Assembly: GCA_037447655.1 (NCBI GenBank)
Contig: JBBHKE010001423.1
Location: forward strand, 1-64,000
Direction: 5' to 3'
Length of the DNA stretch: 64,000 nucleotides
DNA from: Zygnema cylindricum
Taxonomy: Eukaryota; Streptophyta; Zygnematophyceae; Zygnematales; Zygnemataceae
In this document: positions 33,633 to 44,704 of the stretch, one piece after another
Position numbering within the stretch: the stretch's first letter is position 1
How the letters are laid out: every line of letters starts with the position of its first letter
The notes under the pieces: generated by a model
What the model saw: the letters and a program-made list of their open reading frames with translations, nothing else
Databases searched by the model: none
Told to the model about the DNA's origin: nothing
Position numbers and translations under genes: made by a program

Positions 33633-33749
33633 CAGAGCAAGCTTTTTCATCTTGTTCATTGCAGCAAATTGTTTCAGCCTAGTCATGACAACAGAATCAA
33701 GGGGCTTCTCCGGAGCAGATCCATTAGGCTTGATCCTAGGATGGTTTCC
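33633..33749 (-). pseudogene. Calcium-dependent protein kinase fragment (C-lobe end and junction)
   Basis: The minus strand encodes [20 protein letters not shown] then [18 protein letters not shown]. This is the end of the kinase domain and the autoinhibitory junction of CDPKs, which respond to calcium in plants and some protists. The match stops abruptly after KKLAL, where the regulatory helix and EF-hands should follow, and no consensus splice sites were seen at either side. No other CDPK exon was found nearby. It is therefore a truncated copy, or a fragment carried by the element that ended at the family B LTR. Confidence 0.7.
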
Positions 33750-34740
33750 ATAATAAAAAAACAAAATAGTTCCAATCAGCAAAATAAATTCTTCCAAATC
33801 ATTTAGAAGAAATTAAAACTAAGAGTGAACGAAATCAAAATCAAAACAATGTCAAGTATTTCAAAACTATTGTTGTTTTGACTCAAGCTCTTACAAAAAA
33901 GCTCTTTGCTGCGTAAAATAAAACAACATAAAATAAATCCATCCCTATGCACCTGCGTGAAATTCAAAACATAAATCAAAAACATGGGTTACAAAAAGGT
34001 TTCCAAACATGCACATATTATAGGGAAATGACCATCAAATGACAACTGAAAGTATACTACACGTGCCATCAATGTAATACACTCAAGGAGAACTCTAACG
34101 GTGAACTTAAATATACGTGATGACTAGCCAAACCGGATGGCTAGACAGAGTGACACACGGAAAGGTTGGTTAACTCACCGGCCCAAAAAGAGGGCACACC
34201 ACAGAGTAGAATATAAAAAATGACGCTGTTGCTCCATGCCCTTGCTTCCGGCCATACTTACGACGTAGTACCCGCAGTTAGATCATAATATGTACACAAT
34301 TAGGTCATCACTCTCAATCCAAAACTCCAGAAGGAGGCTCATTTCGATATTTGAATTCTCATATTGCAAATTAGTTTTCTGTTTTATTGAAAATAAAACA
34401 ATTGAAGAAAGAGCTTAACGGGAAAAATGGTGATGAGAAGCTCATAGAAAGTACCTCTGGTACAACATAATATGGTACAACATAATATGCAGAGCCCACG
34501 GTATCACTAAAATGTTATCGTGCAAAGCAAAAAAAGCCCAATTCAGATTCGGATAAACCCCCTAACAACGTTCAAAAAAAGAAAGGATAAATAAACCCCA
34601 AAATTAAACATAAAAATAAAAAGGAATGAAATACATGTTTACGATAACTACAACAAAGTATATATAAATTGCTGTTTGTGGAGGACTGTGGCTTACACTA
34701 TTTGAGTCTTAACTATCCTATGCGCCCTCACAACAACTTC
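33750..34740. other. No gene seen
   Basis: AT-rich sequence without a coding frame, repeat end or RNA gene that I can support. Confidence 0.4.
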
Positions 34741-34767
34741 AAATATACACATATGATGTGTCGTAAG

Positions 34768-34860
34768 GTGACGTGATATGACGTGACATAACGTGACATG
34801 ACGTAACATGACATGAAATGCCATGACGTGCCATGACATGACATGTCATGACATATGATA
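34768..34860. repeat. TGACA/TGACG pentamer-based tandem repeat
   Basis: Runs of ATGACATGAC, ATGACGTAAC and ACGTGACATG variants repeat with 5- to 10-bp periodicity. Confidence 0.75.
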
Positions 34861-35214
34861 TTGAAACCCTCTCCGTCTGAAAGCTCCTTTTGCGTAACAT
34901 TATCATAAGACAACTGCCATGTCATGAAGCGCCACGGAAATGGTCGTCACAGTCACAAAGTTTTTGCATTTTTTAGGTTAGTTTATATTCCGTTGGGAAA
35001 AAAAAAAAAAAGCCTATCAAGCCATCGCCCTAACATGCCCTAGAAATCCTTTCGGAATAAAGATAATAAGATCTATGTTACGTCACCAACAAAAATGCCA
35101 AAAATGACAAAACTCTAAACCCTAAACCCGAAAATCCCCGGATCTCTAGGCAAAAGATCCGGAATGAACATTTTAATCATTGAAAACTAATTGAGAATGA
35201 CACTAACTACTTAT

Positions 35215-35345
35215 AAATAACATTAACATTAACAATAACAACAACAATAACAAAAACAATAACAACAACAATAACAACAACAACAATAACAATAACAAAA
35301 AACACAACAACAACAATAACAACAACAATAACAATAACAATAATG
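35215..35345. repeat. AAC/AAT-rich microsatellite
   Basis: An imperfect array of AACAACAATAAC units on the plus strand. Confidence 0.85.
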
Positions 35346-35499
35346 TACTTTATTCATTTTTGCAAACCTACCTTGCTTTGGTCATTCTGCTCTCGTCATC
35401 ATTTGATTCCAAACCACTGGAGACTTTTCGACAACAACCTGAAAGTCAAACTCACCACCCAAAAAAATCAAAAAACCACCAAATATTAAGTGTATGTCA

Positions 35500-36213
<714 letters not shown>

Positions 36214-36624
36214 CCCCCCACTCTCTCACTTCTCCCCTCTCTCTTTTGCCTACACACACCCTTTTTTGCCCTCCAGTCTCTCCGTTTTTATCTCTCGCTC
36301 GTTGACTCACTATATCCCTCCCCCCTTTTCCCTCTCTTTGCCTCTCTTCCACTCTATTGCGGAAAGGGGAAAGCGGCAGGAAAGAGGATGGAGTGACTGC
36401 ATGTGAAGGAGAGAGAGAGGGGGGTCAGAGAACATGTTAGGGGGAGGGGGAAGGAAAGAGAGGAAAAGGGAGAAGAGAGTTTACTTGGGAGGAGGGGAAG
36501 GGGAGTGGAAAAGAATGGCGGGATGAGAAGAAGAGGTTAGGAGGGAAGGGAAGGCGATACAGAGTTGTAGAGAAAAGGAACTTGGCAGGAGGATAAGGGA
36601 AATGATGCGAAGGTGGAGAGAAAA

Positions 36625-36629
<5 letters not shown>

Positions 36630-36682
<53 letters not shown>
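36630..36682. repeat. (GA)n microsatellite
   Basis: About 26 GA units in a purine-rich 300-bp stretch (36360-36760). It is the complement of the CT run 450 bp to the left, so the two could pair. Confidence 0.95.
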
Positions 36683-36684
<2 letters not shown>

Positions 36685-36882
36685 TAGAAGGTAAGGGCAT
36701 GGTGGGTGAAAGAGAGAGATATTGGAGAAAGATATCCAAGATGAAAGAGAGAGGAACCATGGCAAAGAAGAATAAGGAAGCAAAGGATAAGACAAAAGGA
36801 GACAAGAAGAATACAAAAAAGATAAGCACAGTGGAGAAAAAGTCTTCTCATTATAATCGGTAAATTTGAATGTACAAAAATG

Positions 36883-38980
36883 AACAAGCTAAGTAGTAAA
36901 CCTAACTCTAGATTTAGAATGGACTAAGTACACGACGTCCACAAATGAATCGAAGCCGCAAAGTACAAAAAGGTATAACTAGTGACGGCCAATGACAAAG
37001 TCGGTGGACGGCAGAGTAAAGGACAAAAGGAATATTTAGTACAAGGAATCTAGGATGAAAGAATCATTAATCTACAATAAATATTGTGAAGGTACATTTT
37101 GACGTACGCGTGAACAAGTGCGACGGACGTAATTAACAATTATAATGTTTCACTAAGCTAAAAGACAAAATGAGTACAATGATTACAAAGTGTGTTCGGA
37201 TAGTCAAAAGGTATCCATACACGAACAGCAAGTTTACTTGAATCGACGTAAAGGGACGTGAAACGACACTACCATATTCAAAATATTGTACGCACAATTA
37301 TACATTTGAAACGTACAATTTACTATTTACATAACTGAAATTGTACTTCAACACTCCCTCTCAATTTTAGTTGTGGAAATAGGTGAATGAATGTGGAAGA
37401 TAATTGTTGGAAAAGGTTGAAGGCAAAAATTGAGCCTTGAAGAAAACAATCTCTTCATAATGTTGAAATTTGAACTATAAGAGAAATTCAAAAATAAAAT
37501 ATGAGGAAACGGGAAAATCGGAAAGTGTTTGATGTAGAATCCAAGTGAAAAATGGTTTGTAAAAAGGAATTCTCTATCATTGAGGGGAGAGGTAAATTAA
37601 GTTTTCCCGCAGGGGAAAAATTAAAGGTGGAATGTAAAAATTACAAGATGGAAATGGGAAGGATGGAGTAAAAAGAGGATAAAAACATACAAAAAAAAAT
37701 AATGTTAATGGAAAAACGAGAAATGAGTTAGTTAAAGCAAGTGTCATACGTTGATGAATATAATGAAAATGATAAAAAGGAGTTAAAAAGGATGTTGAAC
37801 GAATAGGAAAATGAAAGAGAAAAAATGATTCCAAAGAAAAAAAGTTGGAAAAGAAAACGGCCCAATGGTTTGATGGTTTTTGGTTTTTTTTGTTTTTTTG
37901 GTTTGTGGTTTATGGATATGGGGATGAAAAAGAGTTGTGTTAAAAAACATCAGAAGTTAAGTTTAAATAAAGTGGAAAAATAGAGAAAAATGGTGTGAAT
38001 AGAAACAAAGACAATATTGGGGAAGTTGAGAGAATTAAAGTGTCAAACATAAAGACGATGATAGAAAAGGGTTAAAGGAAGTGAAAAAAAAAATGAAAGT
38101 GATAGAAAAAAGATTATGAAACAAAAAGAGGCTAAATGAGAAGGTAGATGGTAATACGAGAATTTTAGTGGAATACAAAAGAATGTCACAAAAAAATGAA
38201 GAGCAACAACAAAATCTAGTGATATGCAAAAAGGGAATTCACAACTAGAAATGCATGTCAATACTCCCTCTCATTTCTAGGAGTGAAAAATGAGAGCATG
38301 AAAGAGTAAAAGAAAAAAGTGGAAAAAACAAGGAAAATGTAGTGCGCAACTAGAAGTGTGTTGCAGTTATTCCCTCTCAGTCCGAAACGGGGAAATGAGT
38401 GAAAAATGAATAAGGAGTAGAATTATGAACAAATGAGCAAAAAAAAAAGGGCAAATAAAAGTTAAAAAAAAGAAGAAATTGGGAAGAAGGGAAATCTAAC
38501 AATCACAATAGATTGGAAGGTATAGTGACAAGGGGAGGAAAGGTCTTGCGACATTTAGAGAGAGAAATGAAAAGTCATTTTTTGAGAGAGGAAATGTAAG
38601 AGTCACCATATGTATTAAAGTAAAGTGCAAAGTGGAGTAAAAAAAAACAAGGTAGAAAAGAAAAAAGAAATTGAGGGAAAAAGGTGCATGTGTCCATCTT
38701 TGTAAACATGTGAGGGTAGGAAAGGATTAAGAGACGCTTGCAAAATGGAAGATGGTAAGAGAAGGTTGATTAGAGAGAAAAAACGAAAATAAAATTTGGT
38801 CAATAAAAGCAAGATGAAAAGATTTTTTTTGTTTTTTGGTGAAAATTATAAATATGGACAAATGAAAAATAATAATAATAATAATAATGCTCAACAAGAA
38901 TGCAAAAAATGGGGGAATGGAAAAATCCCAAAAAGAAGGTACAAGGTAACAGTGGTGGGTTGGAAGAAAAAGTGGAGGTT
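36883..38980. other. AT-rich region without recognisable genes; repeated CTCCCTCTCA junctions
   Basis: Three related sites (about 37352, 38261 and 38371) read AACTAGAA… then CTCCCTCTCA. This looks like the complement of a polypurine tract (TGAGAGGGAG) next to an LTR end in minus orientation. No matching pair of LTRs could be delimited by eye. Long frames here are low-complexity Phe/Leu/Ser translations. Confidence 0.4.
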
Positions 38981-39490
38981 TTTGGAAATGTGGAAGAGGA
39001 AAGAGAAGTCGTTTCCAACAAATGCTCCAATAAACCGAAAAAATGTCTCTAAAAAAAAAAAAGTGGCGGATAGGGTCAAAGTGGAATGTCAAGGGGATCT
39101 TTGAAGACAAAACTTTTAATACTTAGACACTCTGAAAACACCTCCAAAATGCCGAAATTAGGGATAAGATAGAATAATTTCTTAAACTAAGGTGGTTGGT
39201 GGAGTGGAAAAAGCGGAATATTGGGGAAATTTGGAAGGGAAGATGAAAAAAGTCCATCCAATGCTCCAATAAACCGAAAAGATGTCAAAAACAAAAGGTA
39301 ACATGGCGGATGGAAGTGTTGAGGGATCTTGAAAGACGAAACTTCAGGTACTCAAACACTACAGGGAGGCCTCCAAAATGCCAAAAATAAAAATAGACAA
39401 AATCGGAATGGTGAATAGAGGTCAAAAAATGGATGGAGGATAGATTTTCGAAGAATGAACTTCTGGTGCTCCAACAAGCCCTAAAAAAAA
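38980..39490. repeat. Tandem repeat, ~240-bp unit, about two copies
   Basis: AATGCTCCAATAAACCGAAAA occurs at about 39021 and 39258 and, diverged, near 39461 (GGTGCTCCAACAAGCCC). The following GGCGGAT… GGGATCTT… CCTCCAAAATGCC text repeats with it. The unit diverges by small indels. Confidence 0.65.
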
Positions 39491-39904
39491 AAAAAAAACA
39501 GACAACGAGGTTGCAAGAAACATCAATAAAACAAAATAATTTTTTATATATGTTACGACAATTTTGTCAGTCATCACTTCACATTTTTGCAATCCTAGAA
39601 GAAATTCTAAAAGTTTGGAAGGTTTACAGAATTATTTCCCAATCTTGAAGTGAAAAAAAAAGCAAAATCTGTCGAAACAAGGTATACTCAACTAGATAAG
39701 CACAAAAAAAAAAAAAAAAAAAGATAGTGCTAAAAAAATGTTAAAGTACTAGAATATATGCAAATAAATACTAATATATGCTTACCACTTCCCCTGCATT
39801 CTAGTGGACCTTGACGTCATCCACCACGGTACGATCACCGTACTTGATCGTACTCTTTGAACGTACTATCGAGAGCTATCCTTTGAAGATGCTCCGACAG
39901 AGCC

Positions 39905-40626
39905 CGAAAAGTGATGCTTTTGGGCAACCATCTGAGCGATCGGAGGAATCCCCCGCAGCCACAGATAGATTTGTCCTAGCGCAGGCAATCACTAGAAGGA
40001 CACTGAGATAGATCACAAAGGTATAGATAGGATATTGAGAGAGGAATAGAGAGGATACAATCACATCAAGATTAGAAAAGACAAGATAGTTGTAATTCAG
40101 CTTATAATAGAACTAGTCAAGGGGTCACTTAGCGAAAGCTAAGGTGATCCCCCAAAGAGATTACAATGAAATTCAGACACTTGTAATCCCTAATCTCAAC
40201 TGAGACTAAAGCTGAGTTCTTAACTACTCTCTAATCTAATTTGTACACTGAATGTAATGATATGAAATGTCTTATGAAGTCTACACTCTTGTACTCTCAC
40301 GAAATAATGTGTAACAAAGTGTTATCTTCTGAAAGCTTCTCCTGTGCATCATAAGCCCTATGCTTTGATTCCTTAAGCCTTAATGAAATGCTTGCCTTAC
40401 ATGCCCATTTATCCCTTTCTGAATGCATCTGTGGTGATGTGCTTAATGGAGTGGTGGATTGTGGTCCAATGGATGAATGGCATGTGTCTTAGTGTACTCC
40501 ACAAGTGTGTCCAATGAGAACACTCGGTTTTGTCCTCTGTCAGATGATTTCCCATTGGAAATCGTCACATGTGACGTCCTGTCACAAATCGGTACTGTAG
40601 TCCCGATTTTGGTATATACTTGGTCA
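39905..40626 (-). repeat. 3' LTR-like region of family F (U3 matches, rest diverged)
   Basis: 40452-40626 is nearly identical to 44958-45134. Beyond that the two LTRs do not align well, but this side still ends in a similar arrangement (CTATCTGTGGC…, then ATGGTTGCCC near 39935), like ATCTATCTCTGTCGCTCGTAATGG at the 5' LTR. It may be a recombinant LTR with a U5 of another subfamily. Confidence 0.5.
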
Positions 40627-42719
40627 AATATCGGTTGGCTAGCAATATCGCCAAAGACAATATCTCGTTGATTGTACTGCTGTCCCAAATCGCCTTGAAT
40701 CGTTCGTCTCGGCATAAATTGGTATCGCGTGAAGTCGTACTTTTCAACACTCCCACTCGAATTCAGTGCGGTACCGATTTCACTTGATGTTTCAGATTTG
40801 AAACGTCGTTTCACTTTCCGAGAGGACTTTGTTGTGCTGTCCTTTTCATCATGGAAGTAATTTGTACCTTGGTCACCATTTCGAATATGCGTGACGTCGC
40901 GGTCAGACTTCCTGTAAACTTCCTGGAATTTAACAAGCGGCAATTCGATTGGACCACGTTGTGTCACATTGAATTGCGTCGACGGCGGACTGACACCTGT
41001 GACTGTACCAGTCGACCGGACCTGTACTTGCCTCGCTGTGATTGTTATCACCACCTCGTCCGTCGGATTCTTTGGATTACATTTGATCGAGCGCCTCTGC
41101 CGCGCATGCTGAATCGTACCCTCGAAAGACGATGTTGTACCCTTGGAAATTGCCGAACCTTGTTCTGAACCTTCTCCAGCTGTACTTAGGTTAGCTCCTT
41201 CAAGCCTCCTTTCATCTTGTCTTTTGTCACCTGCAGGACAAAAATTGTTAGTCTTCTCCTTCTCTGCAATTTCTTTTCTTGCAGATTTCTTTCTTGCAGA
41301 CTCCTCTTTCTTTGCCGAGTCCTCCTGTGAGTGATTAAACGTAGAAGTCCTTCCATTCTCTTTCGAATTGGAGCCGCCTCCACCTGTTTTAATCAATATC
41401 TTCCCTTTATCCAAAAATTCTGTATGCAGAATTTCACCTTTGTGAATGCTCCCACTCACTGCTTCCGCTGCCATGTCTGGGTGTTGCTCTTTGTCCTTCG
41501 GCTCTGGAAAACTTTCCTTGGTGGCCGGATTTTGAAAGCCTTGAGGTAAGTTCCCTTGAGTTTGCTCCTCAAGCATGTTCCTCGCTGCATTTTTCCCACT
41601 GAAATCCGCTAGCAGTGCATCCTTAAATGTCCTAAATTTCGTTTTCCCGCCTTTTCCCTGCTCTTCCTTCACCAATGTTTCTGACATCTTGATATTGTGT
41701 GCAGGCTGAGTTGATGTGGTCGGCTGATTGAGGGATTTCGGAGTGATGGACTTCGCTTCTCCCACTATCTTTGTGCTCTCTTGCTTGATATGGTAAGTTT
41801 TGATCTGTCCCCTCCCTTTATCCTTGACATTTGCAGAAATTGGGTTGCATTGCTGTTTTGTGACTTCTATTGGAAGAGTTTCTAAATTCCTCCTTCCACT
41901 TTTCTCCATCTTACAAATTCTGATTGTTTGTAAGGACTCTCTATTGTGCAGAAAATGCCTCTTGTCTGGACCATTTTCTACCATGGATGAATTCTGTCCA
42001 TCCGGATTCTCAATCTGCTCCTTCCTTGTTTGAAGTGTGGAGCCTTGAGTTTCAGTCGCCTCCTTGAGACCTTCTCCATCCTCTAAATCTTTTTCTGGTA
42101 AGTTCACCTCTCCCTTTTCTATCGAAACACTGGTGTTTTCCCTTTCCCTAAGTGAGTTTCTGAGTATTCTACCAGCTGCATTTTTGTCACATTTGCAGTT
42201 GTCTTTCTGTCTCCTCTCACGTCTTTGATGTGTCTTTGGGGAGTCTTTCACTAGCTTGCTAGCTACACCATGATTGCTAATCATTTTCTGTATTTTGATT
42301 TCTTGCAGGTTTTGTGAGTTCCTAGGTTTTGAGACGTGATTGTGGGATGTTTGTGGATACATGTGTGGAGAGGGGAAATGGGGGATGCCATTGACTTTTG
42401 TGAAACTCTTGCTACTCCTTGTATGTTTCTGTTGTGGTAAGTCATTGCGACCATCCTCTATCTCTTTGTCTACTCTCCCACTATCTTGTATCGCTTTCAG
42501 TTTGAGTTCTCTATCATTTTGGTTGACCTTAACTCCTGCTGTCTCTGATGCATCACCATTACTCTTTTGTGATGCCCATCCACCTCTTGCCTGTCCACTA
42601 CTGCTTCCGCTGCATGATCGTTGTGTTTTGGCCTCTAAAAGTGGGTTTTGTTTTTCTGACACCTCATCATTACTCTGATCATTTCCGTGGACCTTGCCTT
42701 TCTGTTGTGCCAGGTGCAC
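40443..42719 (-). CDS. Long hydrophilic protein of unknown function in element F
   Basis: 758 codons from the first ATG (42717-42719), but the frame is open without ATG back to about 43057, so it probably continues the upstream frame after a frameshift. The protein is Ser/Lys/Glu/Gln/Asn-rich and looks disordered, with a Lys/Ala/Glu helix-like block (residues ~468-490, KKEESARKKSARKEIAEKEK) and a basic patch at ~635-640. No copia or host domain is recognised. The last ~60 codons lie within the LTR repeat: the same peptide is encoded at 44958-45134. A 2.3-kb frame without stops in a decayed element region suggests it is recent or was under selection. It may be a captured host gene or a very divergent element protein. 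Confidence 0.6.
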   Translation of the reverse strand: MHLAQQKGKVHGNDQSNDEVSEKQNPLLEAKTQRSCSGSSSGQARGGWASQKSNGDASETAGVKVNQNDRELKLKAIQDSGRVDKEIEDGRNDLPQQKHTRSSKSFTKVNGIPHFPSPHMYPQTSHNHVSKPRNSQNLQEIKIQKMISNHGVASKLVKDSPKTHQRRERRQKDNCKCDKNAAGRILRNSLRERENTSVSIEKGEVNLPEKDLEDGEGLKEATETQGSTLQTRKEQIENPDGQNSSMVENGPDKRHFLHNRESLQTIRICKMEKSGRRNLETLPIEVTKQQCNPISANVKDKGRGQIKTYHIKQESTKIVGEAKSITPKSLNQPTTSTQPAHNIKMSETLVKEEQGKGGKTKFRTFKDALLADFSGKNAARNMLEEQTQGNLPQGFQNPATKESFPEPKDKEQHPDMAAEAVSGSIHKGEILHTEFLDKGKILIKTGGGGSNSKENGRTSTFNHSQEDSAKKEESARKKSARKEIAEKEKTNNFCPAGDKRQDERRLEGANLSTAGEGSEQGSAISKGTTSSFEGTIQHARQRRSIKCNPKNPTDEVVITITARQVQVRSTGTVTGVSPPSTQFNVTQRGPIELPLVKFQEVYRKSDRDVTHIRNGDQGTNYFHDEKDSTTKSSRKVKRRFKSETSSEIGTALNSSGSVEKYDFTRYQFMPRRTIQGDLGQQYNQRDIVFGDIASQPIFDQVYTKIGTTVPICDRTSHVTISNGKSSDRGQNRVFSLDTLVEYTKTHAIHPLDHNPPLH

Positions 42720-42826
42720 AACCTTTGGGGAGATTTTGAGAGCGTCCTTGTCAGAGGTTTCGTCTGGGGTTTGGTACTTTTGATCGTCGCGTGTGGATAC
42801 AACAATGTAACCCTCGTTGACCGATT

Positions 42827-43813
42827 TCAGGTCGACGCCTTTTGGTGAGCACCTTTTGCTCCCCTTTGGGTCGCTTCCACTCCTCCCACTGAATTGGGAC
42901 TCCGTGAACTTAGTTCCATTGCTCCTTTCTTTCTGTTCCCAGCAAGTCCCAAAAATTGTCTTACCGTGTAAAGCGGTGTTAGTATGTTTTTCTGCTTTTG
43001 TAGCAATGCTTCTGCTTGCATTGCAAATTCTCTCCTTACTGCCATTGCAGATTTATCCATGCTCTCGTTGCAGATTTTGAATTTGAAATAGGAATGTTTC
43101 CCTACCAGCTGGTTTCTAATGTTCACAAGTTTTCTTGCTATTTTCAGATTGGCGTTCCGTGAACCCAGCTGTCCTCTTTGTTGTGGAAAATCTTCCTTGT
43201 TCAATTTTGCATTCCTGTCCTTCCAGCTTCCATTGCCCTGGTGAGTTGCCTCTATCTTAGAGTCTATTTTGTTGCCCTTGTTTGTTGTTGAGCTGGCTAT
43301 GGGTTCTCCTTCTCCTTTGATCTCTAGCCTGACAACTGTTTCTGGTGATCTCTGAGCCGTCCTAGCTGAGTGGATGCCCTGATCTCTCCTGTTGTGACTA
43401 TTGGTCCTTTGTGGTTGCTCGTGCCTTTGTGACTTATCTGACTCATCTTTCTGCCCTGTTTGATCTATTGTGACATGCAGATCATGAGTGAAGATCTGTG
43501 GGGAGGTGCCCGTTGTTGCATCAGAGTTTGTCAAAACTCCATCTCTTTGTGGCCCCCCTTCGTCATCTGTTGCACCTGCACCTACACAATGGTGAGTCTT
43601 AACCTGAGTGTCTTGTTTATCTGCTCCTCTGAGGGGCAGATTCTCCTTGCACCTCTTGTTGACTGCTTCCCATGTGTCCTTTGCTGCTGATTTGAAGCTC
43701 TGTCTGCACTTTGATGACTCCTTCATTTTCCTGCAGCTTTTGTTAGTAATATCAATTACTTTCGATGTGGCAGGGACCTTGATTCTCTGTGATCTGTCCT
43801 CACCATCTTTTGC
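42827..43813 (-). CDS. Upstream part of the family F hydrophilic frame
   Basis: From the TAA at 43814-43816 the same frame as the protease continues open for ~329 codons to a stop at 42827-42829; the first ATG is at 43724-43726. It begins basic (SCRKMKESSKCRQSFKSAAK) and continues Gln/Arg/Asp/Gly-rich. Near its end it has the only segment that looks foldable (KLVNIRNQLVGKHSYFKFK). It overlaps the downstream frame between 43057 and 42830, so one indel there would join the two. No domain recognised. Confidence 0.5.
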   Translation of the reverse strand, partial: AKDGEDRSQRIKVPATSKVIDITNKSCRKMKESSKCRQSFKSAAKDTWEAVNKRCKENLPLRGADKQDTQVKTHHCVGAGATDDEGGPQRDGVLTNSDATTGTSPQIFTHDLHVTIDQTGQKDESDKSQRHEQPQRTNSHNRRDQGIHSARTAQRSPETVVRLEIKGEGEPIASSTTNKGNKIDSKIEATHQGNGSWKDRNAKLNKEDFPQQRGQLGSRNANLKIARKLVNIRNQLVGKHSYFKFKICNESMDKSAMAVRREFAMQAEALLQKQKNILTPLYTVRQFLGLAGNRKKGAMELSSRSPNSVGGVEATQRGAKGAHQKAST

Positions 43814-44497
43814 TTAGTCGTTTTTGACATTCTCCTTCTCGTTGCTGTTTGCAGGATTTGCGACCTTTGTCGCGCACCTCGCACTGCTGGTTGGTTGAGG
43901 GCATGGTGACTTCTTGAAGATCTTGAGGCGATATAGTTTGTCGCCCCTTCTCTCTCCTACCGCCAGTAGCAAACCGTTTCTGGTAAGCTCTACTTTCCCG
44001 TTTTCCCAATTAGAAGAGATGCCAATGGTTTCGGCTTGACAAATAGAATATATGTTGTGGAGTGAGTCTGGAACAAAGTGGACGTTTGTGAGGGTTCTCT
44101 CTAACCTTTTCCCTTTTACTACGACATCTATGGTGATGTTGCCTATGCCTTTAGCTAGTAGAGTCCTACCATCTACCATCAGTGCTCGTTTGGGATGGAT
44201 GCTTTTGAAAGATGAAAAGTGTTCTCTCGTGAATGTTATGTGTGTTGGGGTAGTAAGGTCTATGATCCAGTCATGATCTAGAGGTTTTGTGTTGGAAACT
44301 GTCATTGTGTTTAACATTTCTCTCCCTCTCTCTGTGGTTGTTTCCCTATCCCCTTCCGCTCGTTTGTGGCGTGAGGCCAGTGCCTCCCACATATTCCATG
44401 AGTTTCTCAACCTCACCATTTCTGCCAGTTCGGGATCCGCTCGATGATCTTTGAATTGGCTTGTGTTTATCCACTTTGCTTGAATCTCTCTTAGATC
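43814..44497 (-). pseudogene. Family F Gag remainder and protease-like domain lacking the catalytic triplet
   Basis: The frame opens after a TAG at 44498-44500. A Gag-like stretch (RNSWNMWEALASRHK) leads to WIIDLTTPTHITFTREHF, where copia proteases have D-S/T-G-A. Here the triplet reads D-L-T. The rest of the fold is well kept: MVDGRTLLAKGIGNI, LTNVHFVPDSLHNIYSI and DKLYRLK. The conserved surroundings with a lost active site suggest the domain is inactive but otherwise little damaged. It ends in TAA, after which the same frame continues. Confidence 0.75.
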
Positions 44498-44704
44498 CTA
44501 GATCTCCATTAAATCATTCTCATTTTTTGTCTCTGTTCCCTTTGATCCAGGGACAGTCTGCAGCTCCTCTCGGGTGACAATTCCCAAGAGGCTTCTCTCC
44601 TCGAGCAATCTGGTCACTCGTATTCTCCACTCTTCGAAGTACCGTACCTTGAACCTATCTAATGGCCCAAGTGGGCCCATAACCTGATACGCGGGGTCGG
44701 CCAT
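44498..44704 (-). pseudogene. Family F Gag N-terminus, starting inside the LTR
   Basis: ATG at 44702-44704 is 20 nt inside the 5' LTR. The frame reads MADPAYQVMGPLGPL, crossing the LTR end and primer-binding site, then DRFKVRYFEEWRIRVTRLLEE. A TAG at 44498-44500 separates it from the rest of the same frame. The middle and end of Gag, with the zinc knuckle, are absent. Confidence 0.75.
44671..44684 (-). other. Primer-binding site of family F (perfect)
   Basis: The minus strand reads GGTTATGGGCCCAC, an exact 14-base complement of the plant initiator tRNA-Met anticodon arm GTGGGCCCATAACC. Confidence 0.85.

Noticed and set aside
38727-39110. Phe/Leu/Ile-rich frames on the minus strand in 36.4-39.1 kb
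   Set aside because: They are antisense translations of AAG/AAAT-rich sequence with no domain, and plus-strand frames overlap them equally.
41143-42678. Plus-strand frames opposite the long family F ORF
   Set aside because: Cys/Leu/Ser-rich shadows of the minus-strand frame with no features of their own.
44498-44500. Programmed readthrough of the TAG between Gag start and the rest of the family F frame
   Set aside because: Tempting because the frame continues, but the element has other defects and no readthrough context or conserved copy was available; a plain mutation is simpler.
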